This document shows, one piece after another, positions 8,795-17,517 of a DNA stretch of 64,000 nucleotides (position 1 is its first letter; each line of letters opens with the position of its first letter). The position numbers were made by a program, and so were the translations under genes. Source of the DNA: Pseudomonadota bacterium (lineage in GTDB: Bacteria; Pseudomonadota; Alphaproteobacteria; Azospirillales; Azospirillaceae); assembly GCA_023423695.1 (NCBI GenBank), contig JAFAFA010000155.1, positions 124,001 through 188,000 of the forward strand. The letters run 5' to 3'. The notes under the pieces were generated by a model, which was not told the DNA's origin, did not search any database, and saw only the letters and a list, made by a program, of their open reading frames with translations.

Positions 8795-9106
8795 TCAGGT
8801 GACGGTGGCCTCGTCGGTGCGGGTGTCGCCCTTGTTGTCGACCCAGGTGACGGACACCTTGTCGCCCGCCTTGCCGCCCTTGACCTTGAAGGCGAGGTAG
8901 GGGTTCTTGGAAATCGACGGTCCCCATTGCGCCTGCATCACCGTCTTGCCGTCGAGCTTGGCGGTGACCTCGTTGATGAACCAGGCGGGGATGACCGTGC
9001 CGCTGGCGTCCTTGCGCTGGCCGGTCTCCATCTCGTGGCTCATCAGCACCTTGATCTCGGTGACGCCGTTCTTGGCGGAGGCGCGGATCTTCATCGGATT
9101 GCCCAT
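8795..9106 (-). CDS. soxZ: SoxZ, sulfur-compound chelating subunit
   Basis: This is a 103-residue immunoglobulin-like protein without a signal peptide, as usual for SoxZ, which is co-exported with Tat-dependent SoxY. Family segments are visible: VLMSHEMETGQRKD, IPAWFINEV, WGPSISKNPYLAF and TWVDNKGDT. It stabilises SoxY in the carrier complex. It lies 23 bases after soxY. Confidence 0.96.
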   Translation of the reverse strand: MGNPMKIRASAKNGVTEIKVLMSHEMETGQRKDASGTVIPAWFINEVTAKLDGKTVMQAQWGPSISKNPYLAFKVKGGKAGDKVSVTWVDNKGDTRTDEATVT

Positions 9107-9129
9107 GGTCTTGTCTCCCGTCTATCCGT

Positions 9130-9588
9130 TCAGCCGCCGCAGCCGCCGAGCGTCACCTTGATTTCCTTGGCGGTCGCGTAGAACTTGCCGTCCGCCTTGA
9201 CCAGCACCATGACGTTGGAGGTTTGGCCCATCTTGATGCGGGCGGTGACCTCGGGGATGGTGTCCGGCCCCAGGTCGAAGGCGGCGGCCAGCATGTTGGG
9301 GTTCTTTTCCACCAGGATGGCGATCCGTTCGGTCTTGGGCAGCTTGCTGACCGCCTGGACCGGAACCACCGCCCCGTTCTCCGCGATGTCGGAGGCGATG
9401 ATCTGCACGTCGCCGCTGTTGGCCGGCGCGCCGGCGCCCAGCGCCTTCAGCGCGTCGTCCATCGTCTTGGCGTCGAAGGCGGTCTTGTCCCAGTTGGCAA
9501 GCGCCACCCGCGGCACCACGAATCCGGCCGCCGTCAGCGCCCCCAGGAAGGTCAGTACCTGACGCCGTTCCATCGCTGCCTGTGTCAT
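9130..9588 (-). CDS. soxY: SoxY, sulfur carrier protein
   Basis: This 152-residue protein has a twin-arginine leader (ERRQVLTFLGAL) and ends in GGCGG, the mobile arm whose cysteine carries sulfur intermediates through the Sox cycle. The start at 9588 has a GGAGGAG ribosome site about nine bases upstream. Together with SoxZ it is the substrate of SoxAX, SoxB and SoxCD. Confidence 0.97.
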   Translation of the reverse strand: MTQAAMERRQVLTFLGALTAAGFVVPRVALANWDKTAFDAKTMDDALKALGAGAPANSGDVQIIASDIAENGAVVPVQAVSKLPKTERIAILVEKNPNMLAAAFDLGPDTIPEVTARIKMGQTSNVMVLVKADGKFYATAKEIKVTLGGCGG

Positions 9589-9612
9589 GAGAGATGCTCC
9601 TCCTCGGTCTCG

Positions 9613-10665
9613 TTACTTCTGCGGCGCGCCGGACAGGATCCAGGCGACCAGGGTCTTGGCGTCGTCGATGCTCAGTTCGTCCTGCGGCGGCATCGGCACG
9701 GCGCCCCAGGACCCCTCGCCGCCGGCCTTGACCTTGGACACCAGGGCATCGGCCGTCTCCGCGCTGCTCTTGCCGCGGTAGCGGGCGGCGATCTCGCTGT
9801 AGCTCGGGCCGACGATGCGGGTATCGACGGCGTGGCAGGACAGGCAGCCGGACTTCTCCGCCAGCGCCAGGACAGGGGAGGGGGCCTCCGCCGCAGCGCT
9901 GTCCGGACCGGTGTGCTGGCCGCGGACCGGACCGAAGATGCGGTTCTGCTCGGCGATGTTGCCGTGGGCGCCGCGGGCATGCTCGGGCAGCTGCGAGGCC
10001 AGCTCGGCCTTCGGCTTGCAGTTGGTCATGCAGACGGCGTTGGCGGTGTCGGGCTTGGCGGCCATGCCGGGGAAGTCCGGGCCGGGCCAAAGGGCGTGGG
10101 CGGTGGTCATGCCGTTGCGGTTCGGCATCCGCTGCTGCACGTCGCGGATCGTCGCGTCGGTCAGGGTGAAGTCGTCCGGGACGATCTCCACAAGGTTCAG
10201 CAGATAGGCCAGCACGGCATAGACGTCGTCGTCGCTCAGCGATTTCGGCGCGTTCCACGGCATGGCGCGGCGGATGTAGTCGTAGAGGGTGGACACGCTG
10301 GCGACCTTCATGAAGGTCGTCCGCGCCGGGAAATCGGTGCGCTTCAGCGCCGCGACATGGCCGGTCTTGATGTCCTCCGCGGTGGTGCCGCCGACCAGCG
10401 GATTGAAGACGCTGTTGCTCTCACCGAAGGTGCCGTGGCAGCTGGCACATTTCTCCTCCCAGATCTCCATGCCGCGCGACACGGTGCCGGAGCCCTTGGG
10501 CAGGCCGGTGAAGTCGGGACCGACGTCGATGTCCCAGGCCTTGATCTCGGCCGGAGTGGCCGGGCGGCCGACGGTGGAGGCGCCGTCCGCCAGCACCGGC
10601 GCCGACCATGCGAGCATCGCGCCGAATGCCGATGCCAGGAGGGCCGCTTTACAGGATCTGGACAT
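9613..10665 (-). CDS. soxD: SoxD, diheme cytochrome subunit of sulfane dehydrogenase
   Basis: This is a 350-residue periplasmic cytochrome c with a signal peptide and two heme motifs: CASCH at C73-H77 and CLSCH at C274-H278. An extra pair, CMTNC near 212-216, has no histidine and may form a disulfide. It accepts electrons from SoxC. The soxC coding sequence overlaps its start by 17 bases, so the two are probably translated together. The presence of SoxCD predicts complete oxidation of thiosulfate to sulfate without sulfur globules. Confidence 0.92.
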   Translation of the reverse strand: MSRSCKAALLASAFGAMLAWSAPVLADGASTVGRPATPAEIKAWDIDVGPDFTGLPKGSGTVSRGMEIWEEKCASCHGTFGESNSVFNPLVGGTTAEDIKTGHVAALKRTDFPARTTFMKVASVSTLYDYIRRAMPWNAPKSLSDDDVYAVLAYLLNLVEIVPDDFTLTDATIRDVQQRMPNRNGMTTAHALWPGPDFPGMAAKPDTANAVCMTNCKPKAELASQLPEHARGAHGNIAEQNRIFGPVRGQHTGPDSAAAEAPSPVLALAEKSGCLSCHAVDTRIVGPSYSEIAARYRGKSSAETADALVSKVKAGGEGSWGAVPMPPQDELSIDDAKTLVAWILSGAPQK

Positions 10666-12076
10666 TGTTCACGTCCCCGCTTTCGGCGACCTGCCAGGTC
10701 TGGATCGCATTGTTGTGGTAGATCGACCGCGTGCCGCGCACCGCGCGCAGCTGGCCGTAGGCGGGTTGCACGAAGCCGGTCTCGTCCATGGCGCGCGACT
10801 GCAGCAGCGCCGGCCGGCCGTCCCAGTTCCAGGGCAGGGTGAAGCGGGTCAGACATTTGTACAGGACCGGCGTCTGCAAGGTCGCCTCGGTCCAGTTGAT
10901 GCCGCCGTCGACCGACACATCCACCCGCTTGATCGCGCCGCGGCCCGACCAGGCGAGCCCGCTGATGGTGAAAAACCCCTTGTCCAGCAACTGCTGGCCG
11001 CCCGACGGGCTGGTGATGACCGACTTGCATTCCTGGATGGAGGTGTATTGCCGGTGCTGGCCGTCGGGCATCAGGTCGATGTAGTGGACCGCCTCGTCTT
11101 TGGAGGCATAAGGACGGTCGCCGACCTCGATACGGCGCAGCCACTTCACCCAGGAGACGCCCTGCACCCCCGGCACGACGAGCCGCAGCGGATAGCCGTT
11201 TTCCGGCCGCAGCATCTCGCCGTTCTGGCCATAGGCGACCATCACCTCGCCGGACATCACCAACTCGATCGGGATGGTGCGGGTCATCGACGACCCGTCG
11301 CCGCCCTCGGCCAGGATGAACTTGGCGGCCTTGAGGTCGGCGCCGCAATATTCCAGCAGGGTACGCAGCGGCACCCCGGTGAACTCGCTGCAGGACAGCA
11401 TGCCGTGGGTGTATTGCACGGTGGGGACCGCCACGTTGCCCCACTCCATGCCGGTGTTGGCGCCGCATTCGATGAAGTGCATGCGTGACACCGGCGGCAG
11501 GCGCATGATGTCGTCCATCGTGTAGACCCTGGGCGTCTTCACGAATTCCGGCCGCGAGCCGTTGATCATCAGGCGGTGCCGGGTGGGATCGATGTCCTGC
11601 CAGCCCTGGTGGTGCCGCTCGAAATGCAGGCCGGAGGGCGTGATGATGCCGAACAGCCCCTGCAGCGGCGCGAAGGACACGCTGGCGGCGGCCACCTGGG
11701 TCAGGCCGGGGCTTTGCCGGCGCACCAGTCCGCGCTCGTGCTTCGACGGCAGGCCGTAGGGGTTGGCCGCCACCGGCTGACCCAGGCTGCTGCCCCAGGG
11801 GGTGGGTTTCAGGATGTCGGGATCCCCGGCTGTATTGGGGGCAGCGTCAGTTGCGGCGGCGTTACGACCGCCCAGCGTCGCGGCGGCGGTGGCGCAGGCC
11901 GCCGCCAGAAAGCTGGCGCGCAGGAAATCGCGCCGTCCTTTGCCGACCTGCCCGATCTCGTCGGGGGTCAGGAAGTTCTCGGGCGCCCGCCGCAACCGGC
12001 CGGACAGTGCATCCGCGCCGGAGACGAGCGGATCGGTTCGGGGAGTCTCCTCTCCCGTTGGCCGCAACTTGCTCAT
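10649..12076 (-). CDS. soxC: SoxC, molybdenum subunit of sulfane dehydrogenase
   Basis: This is a 475-residue sulfite-oxidase-family protein. A long N-terminal region carries the Tat motif (RRDFLRASF near 48-56). The molybdenum-ligand cysteine is C204 in FIECGANTGMEW. A dimerisation domain follows (VDVSVDGGINWTEA). With SoxD it removes six electrons from the SoxY-bound sulfane. The ATG at 12076 is preferred over an upstream in-frame start because GGAAGG lies just before it. It is the first gene of the sox run, so a promoter is expected at 12077-12232. Confidence 0.95.
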   Translation of the reverse strand: MSKLRPTGEETPRTDPLVSGADALSGRLRRAPENFLTPDEIGQVGKGRRDFLRASFLAAACATAAATLGGRNAAATDAAPNTAGDPDILKPTPWGSSLGQPVAANPYGLPSKHERGLVRRQSPGLTQVAAASVSFAPLQGLFGIITPSGLHFERHHQGWQDIDPTRHRLMINGSRPEFVKTPRVYTMDDIMRLPPVSRMHFIECGANTGMEWGNVAVPTVQYTHGMLSCSEFTGVPLRTLLEYCGADLKAAKFILAEGGDGSSMTRTIPIELVMSGEVMVAYGQNGEMLRPENGYPLRLVVPGVQGVSWVKWLRRIEVGDRPYASKDEAVHYIDLMPDGQHRQYTSIQECKSVITSPSGGQQLLDKGFFTISGLAWSGRGAIKRVDVSVDGGINWTEATLQTPVLYKCLTRFTLPWNWDGRPALLQSRAMDETGFVQPAYGQLRAVRGTRSIYHNNAIQTWQVAESGDVNNVQIL

Positions 12077-12175
12077 GTCCGTCCCATTTCCTTCCGGTTC
12101 GCTGCCGGTATCTTTGCTGTACGGATGGTACGTGCAGCGAACAATCGCCGCCATCGGGTCGATTCCGGTGGCGAC

Positions 12176-12191
12176 CAAGGGTAAACCCTTG
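12176..12191. promoter_or_regulatory. Perfect palindrome upstream of soxC, candidate operator
   Basis: CAAGGGTAAACCCTTG is symmetrical over two 7-base arms with a 2-base centre. It lies 100 bases before the soxC start, in the 156-base gap separating the two-component genes from the sox operon. LuxR/FixJ-type regulators bind such short dyads, so the adjacent regulator is the natural candidate. No binding evidence is available. Confidence 0.45.
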
Positions 12192-12232
12192 CTTTCGGAG
12201 CGGAGGCGCGGCTGGAGCCTTGATTTACCTGA

Positions 12233-12856
12233 TCAAACCCGGTCGCTGGGGGTCAGCGCCAATCGCGCGAGTTCGGCGACGGAGCGGGCGCCCATCTTCT
12301 CCATCACCATCTGGCGATGGCCCTCGACCGTCTTGACGGAGATCGACAGCGCCGCCGCGATCTCCTTGTTCTGGCGGCCGTCGAGCACCAGGGCCAGCAC
12401 CTCGCGCTCGCGGCGGCTCAACTGGGCCATCCGCGCCTCGACCGCCTCGCGCCCGGCGCTGCGCACCAGCACCTCACGGCATTTGCGGATGGCGGCGTTG
12501 ACGGTGTCGAGCAGCGCCTGGTCCTTCCAGGGCTTTTCGATGAAGTCCTCGGCCCCGCCCTTCAGCGCGGCGACGGCCAGCGGCACGTCGCCATGGCCGG
12601 TGACCATGATGACCGGGCGTTTGCAGCCATGGTCCTTGAGGTGGCGCAGCAGCTCGATTCCGCTCATGCCGGGCATGCGGACGTCCAGCAGGACGCAGCC
12701 CGGCCGCAACGGCGGGCGCAGGTGCGGCGAGGCGAGGAAGGCTTCGGCCGACGCGAAGCACTCGCAGGCGATGCCGACCGAGGCCAGCAGATACTGGACC
12801 GAATTGCGCATCGCCTCGTCATCGTCCACCACCAGAACCAGCGGGCTGTCGGTCAT
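12233..12856 (-). CDS. FixJ/TtrR-type response regulator
   Basis: This is a 207-residue protein with a receiver domain (acidic DDD at 11-13, phosphoacceptor D58 in VLLDVRMPG, lysine in IEKPWKD) and a C-terminal LuxR helix-turn-helix (LSRREREVLALV to KTVEGHRQMVMEKM). Its start overlaps the stop of the sensor kinase gene as ATGA. The pairing with a PhnD-sensor kinase resembles the TtrS-TtrR tetrathionate system. Here it probably activates sox genes in response to thiosulfate or tetrathionate. Confidence 0.88.
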   Translation of the reverse strand: MTDSPLVLVVDDDEAMRNSVQYLLASVGIACECFASAEAFLASPHLRPPLRPGCVLLDVRMPGMSGIELLRHLKDHGCKRPVIMVTGHGDVPLAVAALKGGAEDFIEKPWKDQALLDTVNAAIRKCREVLVRSAGREAVEARMAQLSRREREVLALVLDGRQNKEIAAALSISVKTVEGHRQMVMEKMGARSVAELARLALTPSDRV

Positions 12857-14670
12857 GTGCTTGTCTCCTGGACGGGTGATGATGACAGGGCTTCCCTGGC
12901 GGCCGGCGGCAGAATGAAGCGGACGGTCAGCCCGCGCGGGACGCCGGGCACCGCCCAGATACGGCCGCCATGCCGCTCGACGATGGTGCGGCAGATCGAC
13001 AGGCCAAGACCCAACCCGCCGGGCTTGGTGGTGAAGAAGGGCTCGAACATCCGCCGCTGGGCATCCTCCAGCGCACCCGGACCGGAATCGCGTACTTCGA
13101 TCATCACCATGCCGCCGGACAGCGCCGTCCGCAGGAGGATGTCGCCGCCCCCGGCGCTCCGCGTCGCCTCCACCGCATTCTGCAGCAGGTTCAGCAGCAC
13201 CTGCTGAAGCTCCACCTTGTCGGCCCTGATCTCGGGCAACCCGTCTGTCACCTCCGTCACGATGGACAGTCCGGGATCCTGCGGTGCGCCGAATAGCGAC
13301 AGCGTTTCCTCCACCACGGCGTTGACCGACAGGGGGGAGCGCTGGGCGTCGCGGCGGCTGACGAAGCCGCGGGTGCGCTGGATGATCGCCGCGGCCCGTT
13401 CGGCCTGCTCAGCGACCGACCGCGCACCGGCGCGCAGCATCGCGAGGTCGGGCGCCGGGGCGTCCAAGATGCGGGTCATGCCGCCGGCGAAATTGCCGAT
13501 GGCCGCCAAGGGCTGGTTCAACTCATGGGCGATGTTGCTGGCCATCTCCCCGACGATGCCGAGACGGGAAAGCTGGTCGCGCTCCTCGCGCAGGCGCAAC
13601 GCGGTCGCTTCGGCGCGCTTGCGCTCGGCAATCTCGCGTTCCAGCTCGGCCGTGCGGCGGCGGACCAGAACCTCGACCCGGGCGGAATGGACCACCCACC
13701 ACAGCACCGCCCCCGCCGCCATCGCCAGCCAGTGCCAATTCTCGCTGAGAACCTCCTCCAGCGTCGGCGGAGTCTTCGGATAGGGGCCGATATGCAGGAT
13801 GCGGAACAACTCATGTACCGACGTGTAGTCGAGCGGGGCGGTCCAGGTCGGCCCCTCGGTCTCAGGCATGGTCAGCAGCGCCGCGGCGACGCGCCGGGCC
13901 AGATCGCGCGGCGTGTGCGCAAGTCGGGCGAAGGGCCAGTCGGGATAAAGCCGCGACGACACCCGGCAGGGCAGCTCGGCCGTTGGCTTTTCGCCGACCA
14001 CCGCGAACTCGTCCGGGGCGATGCGTCCCTGTGCCGTCATCTCCTCCAGCAGGCAGGCGCGCAGCACGCCGACATCGGCGCGGCCGCTACGCACCGCCTC
14101 CACCACCCCTTCCATCGGAAAGCCCACCGCCGTCAGAGCCGCCAGATCGGTGAAGGGTCGGACGCCGGCTTCCTCCATCTCGCGCCACGCGATCTGAAAA
14201 CCGCCGAAGGCATCGGTCGATACCACGGCCAGCCGCTTGCCCTTCAGGTCGGTCAGGCTATGGAGTCCCGCCCGGTCGGCGCGGCGGATCACGGTAGACC
14301 CAACTGCAGCGATGGGCGCATCCGGCGACCCGGATTCCAGCGTCGCCATGCGCGTCACCGCGAAGCGTGCCTCCAGCGTGACGTAGTTGCCGGGGTTGGT
14401 GATGACGAAATCGACGCGGCGGTCGGCGACGGCCAGCACCATGCCCGGCAGGTCGAGCGGCAGCATGACGAAGCGGTGGTCCGGTATCGCACGCTCAAGA
14501 TAGGCCAGCGTCGGTTCCCAGTCATGGGCGGCCCGCTCCGACCCGCGATAGGCGAGCACGCCGACGCTCACCGCGTCCGGCTCCGCTCTCGCGGTGGTCG
14601 CGCTCATCAGTGCAACACATGAAACAATCAGCCATGCCCACATGATTGCCAGCATAGACCTATGGATCAC
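12853..14670 (-). CDS. Sensor histidine kinase with PhnD-like periplasmic domain (TtrS-like)
   Basis: About 605 residues: a signal/membrane segment (1-29), a PhnD-type periplasmic binding domain (about 33-295, starting VSVGVLAYRGSE), a membrane span (311-328), a coiled coil, HisKA with H382 in NIAHELNQPLAAI, and HATPase_c with DSGPG and GLGLGLSI motifs. The architecture matches TtrS, the tetrathionate sensor, and related ThsS thiosulfate sensors. The first codon is GTG at 14670; an ATG five codons in is an alternative start. Position beside sox genes supports sensing of a sulfur oxyanion. Confidence 0.87.
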   Translation of the reverse strand: MIHRSMLAIMWAWLIVSCVALMSATTARAEPDAVSVGVLAYRGSERAAHDWEPTLAYLERAIPDHRFVMLPLDLPGMVLAVADRRVDFVITNPGNYVTLEARFAVTRMATLESGSPDAPIAAVGSTVIRRADRAGLHSLTDLKGKRLAVVSTDAFGGFQIAWREMEEAGVRPFTDLAALTAVGFPMEGVVEAVRSGRADVGVLRACLLEEMTAQGRIAPDEFAVVGEKPTAELPCRVSSRLYPDWPFARLAHTPRDLARRVAAALLTMPETEGPTWTAPLDYTSVHELFRILHIGPYPKTPPTLEEVLSENWHWLAMAAGAVLWWVVHSARVEVLVRRRTAELEREIAERKRAEATALRLREERDQLSRLGIVGEMASNIAHELNQPLAAIGNFAGGMTRILDAPAPDLAMLRAGARSVAEQAERAAAIIQRTRGFVSRRDAQRSPLSVNAVVEETLSLFGAPQDPGLSIVTEVTDGLPEIRADKVELQQVLLNLLQNAVEATRSAGGGDILLRTALSGGMVMIEVRDSGPGALEDAQRRMFEPFFTTKPGGLGLGLSICRTIVERHGGRIWAVPGVPRGLTVRFILPPAAREALSSSPVQETST

Positions 14671-15297
14671 GGACCGGCTACGACATCGTGGATCCGAAGT
14701 CGGGCGTTCTGGCGAATTCAGCCGTGGTTGGGCATGAAGGGGTGGACGCCCCGGCGTTAGGCGGGTGAGCCGTCATTGAGAGTCCGCAAGCGTGATGGAC
14801 CGCACCGGCACCGGGACGCCCAACATCTGACACGGGGCCATTGGCCGAGGCGCTCGTCGCCCCGTAGGCCGGGTTCGGAATGGGCGATGCAGCAGCCGAG
14901 CCGCTCATCCGCGTCGATGTGCTGGCTTACCGGGGCGGTGACCACGCGAACGCCGCTGGACCTGCCCGGCTTGGACGCCACCGAACCCTCGACTTCGTGC
15001 TGTCCAACACCTGCAACCGAACCAAGACCCTCCTCGTCTCCTTCGTCGAGATTGCGTTCGTCTCCATCGTGTCCAGGCGTCTGCGGCGGTTGACCGCCTA
15101 GAACATCAGCACCTGACGCCTACAAAGAGACACTCAAAACCGCATTTGGGTGAGGCCTGTTTCGTCATGATGACTCGACCCCTTCAGAAGATGGGGCCTT
15201 GAGGAAACCCGAGACGGTTCACCCGGCAGGAGATGCCAGACACCGGAGAGCCTTGACGCCTCTGTTCCTCGTTCATGCCGCCTTTCAAGCGCCGCGG
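14671..15297. other. Intergenic stretch without a supportable gene
   Basis: About 630 bases between the kinase start and the 3' end of blh. Short frames exist on both strands, but none shows a recognisable domain, a ribosome site or neighbour-like codon use. The kinase promoter should lie at its left end. Degraded mobile DNA is possible but not shown. Confidence 0.5.
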
Positions 15298-16161
15298 TCA
15301 GAGCGCGTCGATCGGGATCTTCAGGTAGCGTTTGCCGTTCTCTTCGGCGGGCGGCAACCGCCCAGCCCGCACGTTCACCTGCACCGAAGGCAGGATCAGC
15401 TTTGGCATGTCCAATGTCCGGTCGCGCGCCGTGCGGAGTTCCACGAACTCGGTCTCGCTGACGCCATCCCTGACATGGACGTTGCGCGCCCGCTGCTCGG
15501 CGACTGTGCTCTCCCAGCTGTACTCATCCCGTCCTGGCGCCTTGTAGTCGTGACCGGTGAAGATCCGTGTCTCGGGCGGCAAGGAGAGGATGCGCCGGAT
15601 CGAGCGGTACAGGGCGTGAGCGTCACCACCTGGGAAGTCGCAGCGTGCCGTGCCGTAATCGGGCTGGAACAGGGTATCGCCGACGAAGGCCGCGTCGCCC
15701 ACCACATAGGTCATGTCCGCCGGGGTATGGCCGGGCGTGTGAATGGCCTGTGCCTCGAGCTGGCCGATCCGGAACCGCTCGCCGTCGGCGAACAGATGGT
15801 CGAACTGGCGTCCGTCGGCCACGAAGCCCGGTTCCATGTTGAACAGGGTGCGGAAAACTTTCTGGACCTCACGGATGTGCTCGCCGATGCCGATGCGGCC
15901 ACCGACCCGGTCCTTCAGGTAGGGAGCCGCCGACAGGTGATCGGCATGGACGTGCGTCTCCAGGATCCACTCCACCGTGAGACCCCGCTCGCGCACCAGC
16001 GCGATCATGCGGTCGGCCGAGGCGGTCGCGGTGCGGCCGGACTTCGGGTCGAAGTCGAGCACGCTGTCGACCAGTGCCGCGGCCTGGGTGGCGGGATCGA
16101 CGACGACGTAGCTGACGGTGTTGGTCGCCTCGTCGAACAGCGGCATGATGTCGGGTTTCAT
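15298..16161 (-). CDS. blh: Blh-type MBL-fold sulfurtransferase/persulfide dioxygenase-like protein
   Basis: This is a 287-residue metallo-beta-lactamase-fold protein. It has the metal motif THVHADHLSAA and ligand segments HTPGHTPADM, FVGDTLF, FPGGDAHALY and TGHDYK, typical of the ETHE1/Blh persulfide dioxygenases. The ATG at 16161 is preceded by GGAGGTCTCC; the longer frame has no ribosome site. It diverges from the bigR-like repressor gene, the arrangement known from Xylella and Agrobacterium, where Blh detoxifies sulfide-derived persulfide. Confidence 0.9.
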   Translation of the reverse strand: MKPDIMPLFDEATNTVSYVVVDPATQAAALVDSVLDFDPKSGRTATASADRMIALVRERGLTVEWILETHVHADHLSAAPYLKDRVGGRIGIGEHIREVQKVFRTLFNMEPGFVADGRQFDHLFADGERFRIGQLEAQAIHTPGHTPADMTYVVGDAAFVGDTLFQPDYGTARCDFPGGDAHALYRSIRRILSLPPETRIFTGHDYKAPGRDEYSWESTVAEQRARNVHVRDGVSETEFVELRTARDRTLDMPKLILPSVQVNVRAGRLPPAEENGKRYLKIPIDAL

Positions 16162-16226
16162 GGAGACCTCCTGGCAGATCTGACGGGATCGTTCCCGATA
16201 CCGCTTGAAGAGGTGGCGCGGCTCCA

Positions 16227-16250
16227 TATATTAGTCAAGTCTAAATTATA
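16227..16250. promoter_or_regulatory. BigR-type operator in the blh/bigR divergent region
   Basis: An AT-rich inverted repeat in GC-rich surroundings, TATATTAG, six bases, CTAAATTATA, fills the 92-base gap between the divergent genes. It ends three bases before the bigR-like ATG. It resembles the BigR box that overlaps the promoters of its own operon, so one site could repress both directions. Confidence 0.7.
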
Positions 16251-16253
16251 GAG

Positions 16254-16598
16254 ATGGAAACTGTGCCGAGCGTACCAAACGATCTGCCGATGGCCCCCGG
16301 CGAGTTGGAGGCCCGCGCTGCCGAGGCCGAGGCGTTCCTGCGCTCGCTCGCGAGCCGCCACCGCTTGATGATCCTCTGCTCACTAATCGAGACTGAGATG
16401 TCGGTGGGTGAGCTCATCCCGCGCCTTGGCCTTTCCCAGTCCAACCTGTCCCAGCACCTTGCCAAGCTGCGCGAGGAAGGACTCGTCGCGACCCGCCGGG
16501 ACGGTACGACCATCTTCTACCGCATCGGCTCAGAGCGGGTTCGCCCCATCCTCGCCGAGCTCTACCGCCTGTTCTGCGTCGCCGGTCGCCCGGAGTGA
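16254..16598 (+). CDS. bigR: BigR/SqrR-type sulfide-responsive ArsR-family repressor
   Basis: This is a 114-residue winged-helix protein with the two thiol-sensing cysteines of the BigR/SqrR group, C42 (ILCSLIE) and C108 (LFCVAG), at the same numbers as in Xylella BigR. The recognition helix is SQSNLSQHLAKLREEG. Persulfides would link the two cysteines and release DNA. The ATG at 16254 has no Shine-Dalgarno and touches the operator, so the message may be leaderless; the ATG at codon 13 is an alternative. Confidence 0.9.
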   Translation: METVPSVPNDLPMAPGELEARAAEAEAFLRSLASRHRLMILCSLIETEMSVGELIPRLGLSQSNLSQHLAKLREEGLVATRRDGTTIFYRIGSERVRPILAELYRLFCVAGRPE

Positions 16599-16623
16599 CG
16601 CCTCCCCTCTGACACTGAGAACC

Positions 16624-17049
16624 ATGGAAAACTTTACGCCTGTCTCGGCCGCCATCGGCGGTCTTCTCATCGGCTTGTCCGCGGCCCTGCTGTGGGTTGC
16701 CAAGGGGCGGATCGCCGGGATCAGCGGCATCCTCGGCGGCTTCAGCGCGCTGCGCCGCGGCGACATTGCCTGGCGCGCCGTCTTCCTGGTCGGCCTGATG
16801 GCGGCGCCGCTGCTCTATCGCGCGGCGGGGGGCGTATTGCCGGAATCCGCGTCGCATACCAGCCCCGCCCTTCTGATCGTGGCCGGTCTGCTGGTCGGCT
16901 TCGGCACGCGCCTCGGCAGCGGCTGCACGAGCGGCCATGGCGTCTGCGGCCTCGCCCGGCTGTCGCCGCGCTCCCTCGCGGCCACCGGACTCTTCATGGC
17001 CAGCGCCGCCGTCACCGTCTTCGTCGTCCGCCATCTGATCGGAACCTGA
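16624..17049 (+). CDS. YeeE/YedE-family half-transporter, first subunit
   Basis: This is a 141-residue membrane protein with about four helices and the YeeE motif LGSGCTSGHGVCGLARLSPRS, here with two cysteines. The start MENFTPV lies 25 bases after bigR; the upstream in-frame extension overlaps bigR in another frame and is rejected. Together with the next gene it makes a split YeeE transporter like those in bigR operons. It probably moves sulfide-related species out of or across the membrane. Confidence 0.88.
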   Translation: MENFTPVSAAIGGLLIGLSAALLWVAKGRIAGISGILGGFSALRRGDIAWRAVFLVGLMAAPLLYRAAGGVLPESASHTSPALLIVAGLLVGFGTRLGSGCTSGHGVCGLARLSPRSLAATGLFMASAAVTVFVVRHLIGT

Positions 17050-17054
17050 CCGCC

Positions 17055-17492
17055 ATGCCTTCCCTGCTCGTTGCCCTCGCGTCCGGACTGCTGTTTGGCC
17101 TGGGGCTGACAGTGTCCTCCATGATCGACCCCGCCAAGGTGCTGAATTTCCTGGATGTGGCGGGCTCCTGGGACCCGAGCCTTGCCTTCGTGATGGCCGC
17201 GGCCATTCCCGTCGCCACCGTCGGCTTCGCCCTTGCGCGCCGGCGCGGGACGCCACTGGTCGGAGGCGCCTTCCACGGTCCCAGGGCGACCGCCATTGAC
17301 CGCCGCCTCGTGACAGGCGCCATCCTGTTTGGCGTGGGCTGGGGACTGGCAGGCTACTGTCCAGGTCCAGCCCTCGCCACGCTCGGCTTCGGCGCCTCGG
17401 GAACATGGTTGTTTGTCATCGCCATGCTGGCCGGTATGGCTGCCCATGACCTCATCATGACCATCCACAGGCGCCGCGCCGCGGTCGCGTGA
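17055..17492 (+). CDS. YeeE/YedE-family half-transporter, second subunit (DUF6691)
   Basis: This is a 145-residue membrane protein with four helices, the segment MIDPAKVLNFLDVAGSWDPS and the GYCPGPA cysteine motif, characteristic of the second half of split YeeE/YedE transporters. It begins five bases after the first subunit stops, so the pair is surely co-translated. Confidence 0.88.
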   Translation: MPSLLVALASGLLFGLGLTVSSMIDPAKVLNFLDVAGSWDPSLAFVMAAAIPVATVGFALARRRGTPLVGGAFHGPRATAIDRRLVTGAILFGVGWGLAGYCPGPALATLGFGASGTWLFVIAMLAGMAAHDLIMTIHRRRAAVA

Positions 17493-17517
17493 CCTCTCCC
17501 AACCTGGAGCGCTTACA

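Noticed and set aside
14678..15101. Several 70-100 codon frames on both strands after the kinase gene
   Set aside because: No domain, no convincing ribosome site, and the frames overlap one another. Possible transposase debris could not be supported.
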